Shown here: in pieces, positions 8,891 to 17,871 of the stretch
How positions within the stretch are numbered: the stretch's first letter is position 1
Layout of the letters: each line of letters starts with the position of its first letter
Assembly (NCBI RefSeq): GCF_030547075.1
Contig: NZ_JAUOQH010000013.1
Location: 62,001 to 126,000 of the forward strand
From: Alteromonas sp. 1_MG-2023
Lineage (GTDB): Bacteria > Pseudomonadota > Gammaproteobacteria > Enterobacterales > Alteromonadaceae
Direction: 5' to 3'
DNA: 64,000 bases
Notes under the pieces: generated by a model
What the model was told of the DNA's origin: nothing
Seen by the model: only the letters and a program-made list of their open reading frames with translations
Databases searched by the model: none
Made by a program: the position numbers and the translations under genes

Positions 8891-9736
8891 TCAACTTGCT
8901 TGTTGAGCACTCAAATCGGGATCGGGGCTGGTCATAGCGGCTTCAGATTTATGAACCGGGACATCTACTTTGCCGCTGGCAATTACTTCGCCTTGCTGCC
9001 ATAGCTTCCATTCACCACGTTCGTATATATCCCACTGTTCGTCATGAGTAAGCGGCGCGGTGGCAATAATGCTCACCACGTCATTGGGTGTAGTTTCAGC
9101 GGCAAAATCAATTTCTACTTCCACGTCACTTAAGCAAGCTGGGCCAAACGGCGCGCGGCGGGTAATACTGGCCATTTTCGTGCTGCAAAATGAAAACAAC
9201 CATTCGCCATTGCTTAGCAAGCAATTAAATACACCTTGCTCTGCGTAGCCTTTGGCGATATTTACCAGCGTATCGGCCAATTGTTGCGGCATAGCATCAC
9301 GAGGCAGGTTTTCCCGCACTTGATTCATTAAATCGCAGAACATGGCTTCGCTGTCGGTATCTCCTACCGCTTCATACATGCCTTCACGAGGCACAAAGTT
9401 AGGTAGCTGCCCATTATGTGCAAACACCCAATACTTACCCCACATTTCTCGGGTAAAGGGGTGGGTATTGGCAAGATTAATATTGCCGACATTGGCTTGG
9501 CGAATATGACAAATAGCCGTTTCGCTTTTAATCGGCAGATGGGAAACAAACTCTGCAATTTGAGAGGTAGCACAGGGTTCGGGGTCGTGAAAAAGGCGTA
9601 TGCCCTTGCCTTCATAAAATGCCATACCCCAGCCGTCTTTGTGCGGGCCTGTTTCGCCACCGCGTCGGGTGAGGCCGGTAAAGCTAAAACACAAATCAGT
9701 TGGCGTATTGGCACTCATGCCAAGCAGTTCACACAC
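8891..9736 (-). CDS. Class II glutamine amidotransferase (YafJ-like)
   Basis: A 281-residue protein of the Ntn-hydrolase glutaminase family. The second residue is Cys (MCELLGM), which becomes the N-terminal nucleophile after Met removal. The motifs RRGGETGPHKDGWG, HIRQANVG and FAHNGQL match YafJ-type stand-alone glutamine amidotransferases. Ammonia from glutamine is expected to be passed to an unknown acceptor. It is cytoplasmic and has its own transcription unit between the LysR gene and the DUF917 operon. Confidence 0.88.
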   Translation of the reverse strand: MCELLGMSANTPTDLCFSFTGLTRRGGETGPHKDGWGMAFYEGKGIRLFHDPEPCATSQIAEFVSHLPIKSETAICHIRQANVGNINLANTHPFTREMWGKYWVFAHNGQLPNFVPREGMYEAVGDTDSEAMFCDLMNQVRENLPRDAMPQQLADTLVNIAKGYAEQGVFNCLLSNGEWLFSFCSTKMASITRRAPFGPACLSDVEVEIDFAAETTPNDVVSIIATAPLTHDEQWDIYERGEWKLWQQGEVIASGKVDVPVHKSEAAMTSPDPDLSAQQAS

Positions 9737-9827
9737 GATATACCCTTTATAGAACGTAAATATTAGCAGGCATTGAGCATAAACAAGCTTGGCGCGCTAA
9801 GCAACGCGCAATACGTCTAATTTACAC

Positions 9828-10943
9828 CTATTTATTATGCCTATTTTGCAAGCTAGCAGGGCGATAAGGTGCATCCACACCCACATAGGCTGGGCCAAAG
9901 GTGTCTAAACCCTTCTGGGTCAAAAACGCATCAGGGGCAGGTAAGATAATAACCGCCAACGATTGGCCAATTTCATAATGCGGATTGGTCACGGGCTCCC
10001 CCGTATTATCATCTATCACGCAGATTAAATCTGGGATAGTCACGTCCACTTCACCGTCGTAATAACTGACTAAGTTTTCGTTCTTAACCCCTAACTGATA
10101 GGTATGGCCTTCGTCATCAGCGGTGCCAGCTAAATCGACGGTTCCAACAGAAAAACCACCTACCGTATCAAATTCAAAGGCGGTCACTTTGCCTCTAAAG
10201 GCAACAAAGCCATTACCCACGTCTGCAATCACTTTGGCAACATCACCGCCTTGCACCATGGCAGCCGACACCGCTTTACCTAGTGCCCATGCCTTAGAAA
10301 TCGTTCCGCCAATTAAGGCGTGGCGAATGTCTTTTACAGGCATAGCATGGTCGATAGCCGCAATGTCGTTGGCACTCACTTGGCAAAGAGCCCGCATAAC
10401 ATGCTCAGCTCTTTGATCGTCACGCAATCCTTCACACACAAAGGTTTCGCAAAAGCTATTAGCGGCAATAACAGGCGCGGCATCAAGGCCGTTTAAATAA
10501 TAGGTTGAATGGGTAATTTCTGGCACTGCCCGCCCAGCAGGGTCAGCATCAATCACCACACCGTTATTCAACGCCGCGGTATAAAATGCCACTGCCGTAT
10601 TAGAACCGCCCATTTCACAGCACACGGTGCCATAAAATTTCCTATCAAAATAAGATTCTATGCGACTATACGCGCTGCAAATTGCTGGCTCGGTATTTCT
10701 AGGTAGCGCTTTGTATTCGTCGGCCTCTTTGGCACTTAAATCTAGCGCACCGAGTAAATAAGGCGTACATATCCATGCATCATCAGGCGCTTCATCAAGC
10801 CCTACAAGGCGCATTGGCAAGCCTTTTTCGATTACCTCATCAACAAGTGCTAGGCCTTCACTCATTTCGCCACCGCCTCCTGTGCCTAGCACAGTGCAGC
10901 CAAGCAAAATATCTTTCATATCTTGAAAGCTTAACTCTTTCAT
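9828..10943 (-). CDS. DUF917 family protein (putative hydantoin-type hydrolase)
   Basis: A 371-residue DUF917 protein. The N-terminal GCTVLGTGGGGE glycine-rich motif and the CEMGGSNTA segment are typical. Some family members are S-methylthiohydantoin desulfurases, and others sit beside hydantoinases and nucleobase permeases. Here the start overlaps the stop of an NCS1 cytosine-type permease by 4 bp (ATGA), so the two are translationally coupled, suggesting uptake and breakdown of a cyclic amide or nucleobase analogue. The substrate is inference only. Confidence 0.82.
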   Translation of the reverse strand: MKELSFQDMKDILLGCTVLGTGGGGEMSEGLALVDEVIEKGLPMRLVGLDEAPDDAWICTPYLLGALDLSAKEADEYKALPRNTEPAICSAYSRIESYFDRKFYGTVCCEMGGSNTAVAFYTAALNNGVVIDADPAGRAVPEITHSTYYLNGLDAAPVIAANSFCETFVCEGLRDDQRAEHVMRALCQVSANDIAAIDHAMPVKDIRHALIGGTISKAWALGKAVSAAMVQGGDVAKVIADVGNGFVAFRGKVTAFEFDTVGGFSVGTVDLAGTADDEGHTYQLGVKNENLVSYYDGEVDVTIPDLICVIDDNTGEPVTNPHYEIGQSLAVIILPAPDAFLTQKGLDTFGPAYVGVDAPYRPASLQNRHNK

Positions 10944-12340
10944 GGGTTTTCTCTCTTTGTACTGTTCTTGATAGGGCTGTCGGCTCTGCTATCTGTATTG
11001 CTATCGATGCTGCTCCTAGTACTAACCGTGGCGCTGCTTGTATTGCTGGCTCTAATAGTTATGTTAGTTCCGAAAACGCGAGTTATATAAGATAAAATGA
11101 GGTAGCTGAATAACGACACAATCAAAGCGTCTATTGCTTCAATAGGCGTGATGAAAAGCCCTGTTTCAGCGCTTGTAAAGCTAAACAGGATGCCGGTTAT
11201 CCATGCTGCTATGGCGCTAATATTAAAAGAGGGAATAAAGTCATGCGCCCGGTACACAGCTTGCTTTCTTAGAATGAAAAAATCAGCGCAGTAGATAGCG
11301 GCAACCGGGGTAAACATGATGGACAACGAGAATAAAAACTCAGAAAAACTATCAAGCAAATTAAGGGATGACGCTACCGCTCCCATCACACCCATGGCTA
11401 TGATCAATACCTTTTGTTTACCGCCATTAATGACTGCCGCAGCCCCCAAAGAGGCGCTATATAGATTCAACACATTGGTGAGCCAACTTGAACATATAAG
11501 TAGTATGAAGGCAGCTAGTCCTAGCCCCACTTTTACCATAAGCGCAAGAATATCGTCACTGCCGAATACATTGGCGGCTAAAGAGGCAGCAATGTATACA
11601 AACGTACTTAATAGAAAGAAAGGAATGAAAGACGCTGACCATGCATCTCGTTTTGTTCGACAAAAGCGGGCTAAGTCAGGCAGTAAAACAATAGACACAA
11701 TAAAACTTCCTACCACCGCCGATACCGCCGTACCAAAACTCATTGTAGGCTTTACCACCGCCAAGCCGCCTGAGGGCTCTATCGCCATGGCGCTTTTTAT
11801 TAATAGGAATAATGTGACCACTCCCATTATGGGCACCAGCCAAGTGGATAATTTTTCCATCCGCTGAAAGCCGTACAAGGTAGTGATAACAATCACCGCA
11901 CTAACACCCCACTCGATAGCGTTGGTGTTAAAGGTTATGCCCAAGTAATCAACCAACAAACCATTAGTGGCCAGCGCGAACAAGTCGAGGTTAACGCCGT
12001 ACCAGCCGAGTAACGACAGTACAAAACAAAAAGACACCAGCTTTGCGCCCCACACGCCAAACACATGCCGTATGGTGACAAACGATGTTAGCCGGTTAGC
12101 ATGCCCTACCAGCGCAGTCACCGTGCCAAAGAACGCTAAAATTAAGCCGCCTATCAGAAAAGCAGCGAGGCTTTCCCAAAAGCCCAGCGCTTCGCCTATT
12201 TCTATACCCGTAATTAGTCCAGGTACCGCAAAAGCCAATGCCCCGTTGATCATACCTACCGCCACACCGCTTGTTTGTGCGCTTTCAGGCACAGGTTCTA
12301 GGGCATAGTCGTTGGTATCTGTTGTACTTTCAGACGTCAT
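10940..12340 (-). CDS. NCS1-family cytosine/purine-type permease (CodB-like)
   Basis: A 466-residue inner-membrane protein with about 12 hydrophobic helices. The N-terminal ALAFAVPGLITGIEIG and the GWYGVNLDLFA region are typical of CodB/NCS1 nucleobase and hydantoin transporters, which work by H+ or Na+ symport. The C-terminal tail from about residue 430 is low-complexity, rich in Ser, Thr and Asp. It is first gene of the operon with the DUF917 gene. The 5' leader holds a TAAAAAC heptamer repeat (12369-12452) ending about 30 bp before the ATG. Confidence 0.88.
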   Translation of the reverse strand: MTSESTTDTNDYALEPVPESAQTSGVAVGMINGALAFAVPGLITGIEIGEALGFWESLAAFLIGGLILAFFGTVTALVGHANRLTSFVTIRHVFGVWGAKLVSFCFVLSLLGWYGVNLDLFALATNGLLVDYLGITFNTNAIEWGVSAVIVITTLYGFQRMEKLSTWLVPIMGVVTLFLLIKSAMAIEPSGGLAVVKPTMSFGTAVSAVVGSFIVSIVLLPDLARFCRTKRDAWSASFIPFFLLSTFVYIAASLAANVFGSDDILALMVKVGLGLAAFILLICSSWLTNVLNLYSASLGAAAVINGGKQKVLIIAMGVMGAVASSLNLLDSFSEFLFSLSIMFTPVAAIYCADFFILRKQAVYRAHDFIPSFNISAIAAWITGILFSFTSAETGLFITPIEAIDALIVSLFSYLILSYITRVFGTNITIRASNTSSATVSTRSSIDSNTDSRADSPIKNSTKRENP

Positions 12341-12809
12341 CTTTTGGTTATCCCTGTTAAGGTTTGCGGTTTTAGGTTTTAGGTTTTAGGTTTTAGTTTT
12401 TAGTTTTTAGTTTTTAGTTTTTAGTTTTTAGTTTTTAGTTTTTAGTTTTTAGGCAAAACAGCTTACGCTTTCCCGCATTTTTGGTTTGAATTTATTTGGC
12501 TGACGTATAAAGAACGCACACGTTAAACGAGACATTAATCGCTATACACATCCTATTTAAACGGCTAACACTATTGTGCAAACTTTCCACAAAATAATAT
12601 TTTGTTAATTGCTAACTTTTGATAACCTGAGTACTGAAATCACCGATAATCACGAACTTATTACTATTTCCTAAAAATATTATTTCACATATACAAGATG
12701 CTTTATCTCCTACCTAGGTGCAATTTGGTGTAGCTGAGTAATAACATTCGGCGCGCAAGACCATCATAAATGTGGCAATACGTGTGTTTGAGGCAAAAGA
12801 AATCACCTT
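12341..12809. other. Divergent intergenic region between permease and AsnC-type regulator
   Basis: The 469 bp hold the heptamer repeat on the permease side and AT-rich sequence elsewhere. No gene is seen. Promoters for both divergent units must lie here, and the adjacent AsnC-type regulator is the obvious candidate to bind, but no clear operator was recognised. Confidence 0.6.
12369..12452. repeat. Heptanucleotide tandem repeat (GTTTTAG x3, then GTTTTTA x8)
   Basis: A microsatellite: three GTTTTAG units and one GTTTTA unit (12369-12395), then eight exact GTTTTTA units (12396-12451). Read on the minus strand it is TAAAAAC repeated, lying in the promoter/leader of the permease-DUF917 operon. 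It is not coding. Copy number is expected to vary by slipped-strand mispairing. Confidence 0.95.
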
Positions 12810-13316
12810 ATGAAAAAAATTATTCATTTAGATAGCTATAATCAAAAGATATTGGCCATATTACATTTGCAAGCAGACCTTACCAACGTGGAGTTAGCGG
12901 GTCGCGTTAATCTTTCCCCTAGTGCCTGCTTCCAGCGGGTAAAGGCACTAAAAGAAGCCGGCTACTTTCGTACCTTTCATGCAGACGTGAATATTGAAGC
13001 TATGTGCGAACATGTTTTTGCGTATGTTGAATTTACCTTGCATGACAACAGTGCCCCTTTCAAACGGCGCTTCATTGCCGCTATTCAAGAAATACCTGAG
13101 TTCATGGATTGCATGCAAATAACGGGGAAAGTTGACTATGTGTCTTTCAGCTGTTTTGCGAATATCGCTAAACTCAATGACGCCTGCACATTGTTAAGTG
13201 ACAGAGAAGAGCTTGGTATTAAGCGCATTGAAAATCGAATTATTCTATCCAGAGAAAAGTTCTTTTTAGGCTATCCCCTCGCGCAATTGAAATGGTTGGA
13301 TAAAGCAGAGATTTAA
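12810..13316 (+). CDS. Lrp/AsnC-family transcriptional regulator
   Basis: A 168-residue protein with an N-terminal helix-turn-helix (residues about 8-55; LAGRVNLSPSACFQRVKALKEAGY) and a C-terminal RAM-type ligand-binding domain (FMDCMQITGKVDYV). Family members sense amino acids or related small molecules and often control the neighbouring transporter. It is divergent from the permease-DUF917 operon across 469 bp, which makes that operon the likely target. The ligand is unknown. Confidence 0.92.
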   Translation: MKKIIHLDSYNQKILAILHLQADLTNVELAGRVNLSPSACFQRVKALKEAGYFRTFHADVNIEAMCEHVFAYVEFTLHDNSAPFKRRFIAAIQEIPEFMDCMQITGKVDYVSFSCFANIAKLNDACTLLSDREELGIKRIENRIILSREKFFLGYPLAQLKWLDKAEI

Positions 13317-13331
13317 ATGAGTGATCACGCC

Positions 13332-14063
13332 TCAGACAGGTAACAAAGATACATTGTCATTTAGCCATTTCGACATTGCTTGCATATCAACAATCTCTAC
13401 TTTTCCATATTGCTTTCGAATTAGTGAAAGGGATACCAACTTATTTAGGGCTTTGTGGGCGGTTAGCACAGTTACTCCTAACCGCTCAGCATAGTCGCTT
13501 TGCCTAAGCGCTACTGCAGTGCTAGTTTGGCCTGAGCTAGCTTGAAAAGAGTCAGCTTGAAAGGTGTTAGTTTCAACTGAGTTAGCTTGCGCAACGCTGG
13601 TTTGGTAAATCAATTTTGCCAACTGCACATGAGTCGGTAAGCGTAAAATGTCATCTAACCGCTCTAAGGTAGCGTGAAGCTTTATGGCAAGATTGCGCGT
13701 TAAAAACACACCAACTTCAGGGTGGGCAGCTTCGAGTTGCCGAAAGCGATTTTCATTAATTTGCAGCACGGTGCAGTCGGACATTGCTTGCGCATGGTGG
13801 GTTCTGGCTAACGATGCATATAAAGTGAATTCACCAAAAGTGTCGCCCCGTTCTAGCACTGTAGTAAGTTGATAATTACCGTCCATGCCATAGTTGCCCA
13901 CCTTCACTTGGCCAGACACCACGATAGACAGCCCTGGTTTAAAATCCCCTCGATTGTGAATCATAGCGCCCTTATCGTACTCGGTTGGCGTACCCAAATG
14001 CGTGCACATCTCAAGCAAAGATTCTGGCATTACGACCTGATTAGGCGCTTTTACATAAGACAC
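13332..14063 (-). CDS. Crp/Fnr-family regulator with a low-complexity insert
   Basis: A 243-residue protein. A cyclic-nucleotide-binding-type beta-roll spans about 25-135 (RGDTFGEFTLYASLARTHHAQA), then the dimer helix, then a helix-turn-helix at about 185-207 (LRQSDYAERLGVTVLTAHKAL). No N-terminal Fe-S cysteine cluster is present, so it is not a classical FNR. Residues about 154-183 are an unusual Gln/Ser/Thr/Ala-rich stretch of repeated short units lying between dimer helix and HTH. The effector and targets are unknown. It is divergent from the hydroxylase gene at 14142. Confidence 0.85.
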   Translation of the reverse strand: MSYVKAPNQVVMPESLLEMCTHLGTPTEYDKGAMIHNRGDFKPGLSIVVSGQVKVGNYGMDGNYQLTTVLERGDTFGEFTLYASLARTHHAQAMSDCTVLQINENRFRQLEAAHPEVGVFLTRNLAIKLHATLERLDDILRLPTHVQLAKLIYQTSVAQANSVETNTFQADSFQASSGQTSTAVALRQSDYAERLGVTVLTAHKALNKLVSLSLIRKQYGKVEIVDMQAMSKWLNDNVSLLPV

Positions 14064-14141
14064 ATTTTCACCAAATCTATACTTCTATATATTTGCCATG
14101 TTAATAGAGTGTTAATCTCACTGCAATACGTGGAGAGAACT

Positions 14142-15071
14142 ATGAACTATCAAATTGCGATTATCGGTATTTTTCTATTATTTGCCTTACTGGAAGCAAA
14201 GCAGGGGAAGCTTTTAAAGAAAAGCGCAGAAGTGAGCGATGATGGAAAAGTCGAACTCATTGGCACCTTAGTGTTGTTTGTCATTACCCAGCCTTTGGTG
14301 CTGTTTAGTGCCGGGGCGTTAATGTTACTTATTGTGCCCCAGTACCAAGGGGCGCTAAATCAAGGGGCATTGGGCAACTCATCTATTTTACTGCATATTG
14401 CATTGCTGTTGATATTCGACGACATGATGCAATATTGGTGGCATCGCCTGTCTCACTCCACCCGTTTCCTGTACAACTTGCACCGTGCACATCACAACGG
14501 CAAGTACATGAGCGTGCGGATTATCTATCGTAATAACGTGTTCTACTATTTGTTGATGCCGTCGCTGTGGTTTTCAGGCGCGCTTATCTATTTAGGATTA
14601 GGTTGGACCTATGCGTTCTACCTTGTGGTGAAACTAAGTGTGATTACCGGTGCGCATGCCGAATGGAAATGGGACAGATTTTTGTACCAAACGCCGTTTC
14701 TTAACAAGCTAGCGTGGATTGTGGAAAGGACAATATCGACACCATCTACCCATAGCGCACACCACGGCCTAAAGGCTGACGATGGCATCACCAATTATAA
14801 AGGTAATTACGGAAATCTATTGTTTTTCTGGGACGTGTTATTTGGAACTGCCAAAATCACGCGAAGATACCCAGCCCAATACGGTATTGAAGGTATGTTT
14901 TACGCTAACTGGGTAGAGCAACTCGTTTGGCCGCTATACAAAACACCGCGTAAACCTAAGACGGTTACTAATACAGCAGTCAAATCGGAAACTAACTCTA
15001 GTATCAGCGAAAATGCTAAGGATATATTGATATCGGAACCAGTGACGAATAAACCTGACGCTACCATATAG
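14142..15071 (+). CDS. Sterol desaturase/fatty acid hydroxylase family membrane protein
   Basis: A 309-residue membrane di-iron enzyme. The histidine clusters HRLSH, HRAHH and HSAHH are the expected iron ligands, and about four hydrophobic helices flank them. The start at 14142 is set by GGAGAG just upstream; a longer open frame upstream would overlap the Crp/Fnr gene and lacks a ribosome site. Family members hydroxylate or desaturate lipids at the membrane using oxygen; the lipid here is unknown. The last 40 residues are a polar tail. Confidence 0.88.
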   Translation: MNYQIAIIGIFLLFALLEAKQGKLLKKSAEVSDDGKVELIGTLVLFVITQPLVLFSAGALMLLIVPQYQGALNQGALGNSSILLHIALLLIFDDMMQYWWHRLSHSTRFLYNLHRAHHNGKYMSVRIIYRNNVFYYLLMPSLWFSGALIYLGLGWTYAFYLVVKLSVITGAHAEWKWDRFLYQTPFLNKLAWIVERTISTPSTHSAHHGLKADDGITNYKGNYGNLLFFWDVLFGTAKITRRYPAQYGIEGMFYANWVEQLVWPLYKTPRKPKTVTNTAVKSETNSSISENAKDILISEPVTNKPDATI

Positions 15072-15166
15072 CTCAAAACAATAGGGTCGGTAAGTTCGGG
15101 TTTACGACTCGCTCATAACATAAAGGCCGAAGTCGAAGCTCGCAGTAAATCCAGATTAATCGTAAT

Positions 15167-15209
15167 AAAAAAGATCCGTTTAGGAGCAGTGATGTTCCGC
15201 TCCTAACGG
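15167..15209 (-). terminator. Intrinsic terminator of the periplasmic metallo-hydrolase gene
   Basis: A GC-containing stem with one bulge (15176-15187 with 15199-15209) is followed on the minus strand by ATC and then six U. It lies downstream of the gene ending at 15254. Confidence 0.65.
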
Positions 15210-15253
15210 TTTACATACGACGTTACTAAAAAGCTAAATCTTGCTTGAAAGCC

Positions 15254-16129
15254 TTAGGCCTCTTCGTAAAGCGTAGCAATCCACTTCTCTTCGGAGATGA
15301 AGCTCCACGCCCACTTATCCCATTTACTATCGAGCCCTGCTTGAGTAATGGCTTCAAGGTTCATACCTTTTGCTTTCTGCGCTTTTACAAAGGCAAAGGT
15401 CTCTTCAATCATGGCAAGAAACGTTGTGTACTCCGCTTTGTTGCTAAGCTCCCCATGGCCTGGAATAAGTACCGTATCGTCGTCTATTTTTGCCATCACC
15501 TGTTTAACTGATTCTATGTAGCCTTTAACACTGCCACCAGAATTTAAATCAATAAATGGAAATAACCCACTAAAATACAAGTCGCCAGTGTGAACTACAT
15601 TTGGCTCCTCGAACCACACAATACTATCGCCGTCGGTATGCCCCGATGCAAAGTGCATAATGTGAATGGTTTCACCGTTAAAATGTAGCTTGATACCGTT
15701 TTCATAGGTAATAGCAGGTAGCGCATCAGGAGAGACTTTTTCATCATTAGCCAATCGAACACGCACGTTGTCATGGGCTAAAATAGTTGCGCCTTTATGA
15801 CTGTGAAAAAAAGCATTAGAACCGGTATGGTCGCCATGGTAGTGAGTGTTAATTACATACTTTGGCTTATCACTACCCAGCTCCCCTAGCGCGGCAGCTA
15901 TTTTCTCTGCAAGCGGAGCAAACTGATCATCAATAATAAGAATGCCATCATCGCCTGCAGAAACGCCGATATTGCCGCCCATCCCCGTTAACATATGCAC
16001 AGAGCCTTTAAGTGCTGTTGCTTCTATTTCAACTTTTTCAAAACGGTCTTGCGAAAAAGCGGCTGGAATGAAGGTGGTTGATACTAAACTTGCAGCAAGT
16101 AGCAAACTTCGGGTAAGTGATTGCGCCAT
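15254..16129 (-). CDS. Secreted metallo-beta-lactamase fold hydrolase
   Basis: A 291-residue protein with a signal peptide (residues 1-26, ending near AAFSQ) and the zinc motif HYHGDH (96-101). Later ligands appear in ASGHTDGD and IPGHGE. The spacing fits a periplasmic member of the superfamily. Relatives include quinoprotein-relay-type and beta-lactamase-like hydrolases; no evidence here proves beta-lactam hydrolysis. It is a single-gene unit ending at a terminator. Confidence 0.85.
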   Translation of the reverse strand: MAQSLTRSLLLAASLVSTTFIPAAFSQDRFEKVEIEATALKGSVHMLTGMGGNIGVSAGDDGILIIDDQFAPLAEKIAAALGELGSDKPKYVINTHYHGDHTGSNAFFHSHKGATILAHDNVRVRLANDEKVSPDALPAITYENGIKLHFNGETIHIMHFASGHTDGDSIVWFEEPNVVHTGDLYFSGLFPFIDLNSGGSVKGYIESVKQVMAKIDDDTVLIPGHGELSNKAEYTTFLAMIEETFAFVKAQKAKGMNLEAITQAGLDSKWDKWAWSFISEEKWIATLYEEA

Positions 16130-16194
16130 TTTGGTTTCCTCAGGAGGTGCTTATTATTTATTAAGACTACATACACTATGAACTAGATTGCACT

Positions 16195-16503
16195 TCAGAT
16201 CATTTTATCATCATCTGGGATGTCACCAATATAAGCAAATCGCGGAACAGATTTGCCTTCTACCATCACCTCTTCTTGAAACATACTTAATGGACGAACC
16301 CACAAGGCTTTTTCACCATAACATGGACGATATACTACTAAGGAAGATTCATCTTCTGAATGCGTCGCCACTTCGTAAACATCGTAATCGCTGCCTTTGT
16401 AATGGCGGTAACGACCTGGGGTCCTAAGTTCGGGGGTTTTAGTTTCTGGGGTTTCAGGTTCTGAGATTTTAGACTCTGGGATTTTAGATTCTGGTGTAGT
16501 CAT
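16195..16503 (-). CDS. DUF1653 protein with repeat-built N-terminus
   Basis: A 102-residue protein. The DUF1653 core begins at GRYRHYKGSDYDVYEVATHSE (about residue 30) and is near full length. Before it lies a Pro/Glu/Ser/Thr/Lys-rich stretch of short repeats (PESKIPESKISEPETPETK) not part of the core. The start at 16503 is chosen over an upstream ATG at 16533 because AGGAG sits five bases before it. The family is widespread and functionally uncharacterised. Confidence 0.8.
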   Translation of the reverse strand: MTTPESKIPESKISEPETPETKTPELRTPGRYRHYKGSDYDVYEVATHSEDESSLVVYRPCYGEKALWVRPLSMFQEEVMVEGKSVPRFAYIGDIPDDDKMI

Positions 16504-16557
16504 GATGGCTCCTGCTGGTCGCTTTATATTCACTTTTATTCACTTTATTGCCCCCCC

Positions 16558-17631
16558 CTACTCACCTTCTAAGGGCAAAGGAAGTTGATGTATAGTTTGC
16601 GCCTCACCTAGGCCAATGTGCAGCCCAACTAATCGTATACCGCGGCCTTTGGCGCGCTCGTAAGCTTCTTGCAATAGGGTATCAAAGTAATGGGCATTTA
16701 ACGAAGGGCATCGATGTTCAACGGTGGTCAATTGGAAATCTTGAAATTTAAGTTTAACGCCCTGAGTGCGAATACGAACAGGTTTACCAGTACGCTTTTC
16801 ATGGGCCTCTATGCGCTCTTCAAGCTTCTCCATTAAATGGGGCATGAAAGCCTGACATTCTTCCAATGAGTGAATATCGTTGCTTAGGGTGCGTTCTACG
16901 CCTATAGACTTGCGTTCTCGTGATACCGAAAGTTCTCTGTCATCAATACCATGCGCACGCTCCCACAATACCGCACCAAACTTGCCCAGTTCCTTTTGTA
17001 TACGCTCAAAGGGGTAGGAACGAACGTCGTTACAGGTGGCTAAACCTAGTCGTTGCAGCTTTTGCATTGTGACTTTGCCCACGCCTGGAATTTTCTTAAG
17101 GGGCATGGCGCTAACAAAACTGTCTAGTTTGTCGGGGGTAATAACACAAATACCGTTGGGTTTATTTTCATCGCTAGCCACTTTGGCCACAAATTTACAG
17201 GAAGCAACACCCGCCGACGCGGTTAACCCCAATTCAGCTTCAATTCGGCTTCTAATTTCTTCGGCAATTAATGTAGCACTCCCTCCGCAATACTGGCTAT
17301 TGGTGACATCGAGGTAAGCTTCATCTAAGGAAAGTGGCTCGATTAAATCGGTATAGTCGGCGAAGATTTCGCGAATTCGTTGAGACTCTTTGACATAAGC
17401 CTCCATACGCCCTTTCACTAAGGTAAGATTTGGGCAAAGCTTGAATGCGTATGCGGTGGCCATGGCGGAACGTACGCCATATTTACGGGCAGGATAATTA
17501 CAGGTAGAGATGACGCCACGGTGCTGTGAGCTACCACCAATAGCAATAGGGATATTACGTAACGCAGGGTTGTCACGCATTTCAACCGCAGCATAAAAGC
17601 AGTCCATATCTACATGGATGATCTTTCGCAT
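16558..17631 (-). CDS. dinB: DNA polymerase IV (Y family)
   Basis: A 357-residue translesion polymerase close to E. coli DinB in length. Catalytic acids are Asp8 in HVDMDCFY and Asp103-Glu104 in SLDEAYLD. The steric-gate position 13 is Tyr rather than Phe. The little-finger domain and C-terminal QLPLPLE, a likely beta-clamp-binding motif, complete it. It copies damaged DNA during the SOS response. A LexA box lies 49-68 bp upstream of the start, so LexA repression is expected. A run of eight C on the plus strand (16551-16558) overlaps the stop. Confidence 0.96.
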   Translation of the reverse strand: MRKIIHVDMDCFYAAVEMRDNPALRNIPIAIGGSSQHRGVISTCNYPARKYGVRSAMATAYAFKLCPNLTLVKGRMEAYVKESQRIREIFADYTDLIEPLSLDEAYLDVTNSQYCGGSATLIAEEIRSRIEAELGLTASAGVASCKFVAKVASDENKPNGICVITPDKLDSFVSAMPLKKIPGVGKVTMQKLQRLGLATCNDVRSYPFERIQKELGKFGAVLWERAHGIDDRELSVSRERKSIGVERTLSNDIHSLEECQAFMPHLMEKLEERIEAHEKRTGKPVRIRTQGVKLKFQDFQLTTVEHRCPSLNAHYFDTLLQEAYERAKGRGIRLVGLHIGLGEAQTIHQLPLPLEGE

Positions 17632-17679
17632 GCCGTATTGCCCCCTAAACTGCCAAACGAATTGAACCGCTTTACAAAA

Positions 17680-17699
17680 AACTGTATAGAAAGACAGTA
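17680..17699. promoter_or_regulatory. LexA (SOS) box upstream of dinB
   Basis: CTGT-N8-ACAG palindrome in good context (consensus TACTGT-N8-ACAGTA; the reverse strand reads TACTGT...ACAGTT). It is placed 49-68 bp before the dinB start codon. Confidence 0.85.
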
Positions 17700-17768
17700 T
17701 TCTAGAGCATATTAATTCACCTTACCAGCGAACGAGATCAATAGTGAGCAAGTAATAAATGAAGCATA

Positions 17769-17802
17769 CAAAAAAGCGCGGTAAGCTTTTAACTTACCGC
17801 GC
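17769..17802 (-). terminator. Terminator of the nqr operon
   Basis: Perfect 10-bp stem GCGCGGTAAG/CTTACCGCGC with a seven-base loop, followed on the minus strand by six to seven U. It closes the nqrA-to-nqrM transcript, so dinB is a separate unit. Confidence 0.88.
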
Positions 17803-17871
17803 ATCTATATTCATACATAGTAGCTGTTTTGCGTATTGTTTCTATCTTAGCCAAAAAGCGACAAGATCAGA

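Noticed and set aside
11316-11867. Open frame of 183 codons on the plus strand
   Set aside because: It is antisense to the NCS1 permease, whose membrane-protein pattern is clear; no ribosome site or family.
13869-14141. Longer N-terminus for the fatty acid hydroxylase
   Set aside because: It overlaps the Crp/Fnr gene on the other strand and lacks a ribosome site, while ATG 14142 has GGAGAG upstream.
15254-16129. Metallo-beta-lactamase fold protein as an antibiotic-resistance enzyme
   Set aside because: The zinc motif is shared by many hydrolases, and no sequence feature shows beta-lactam activity.
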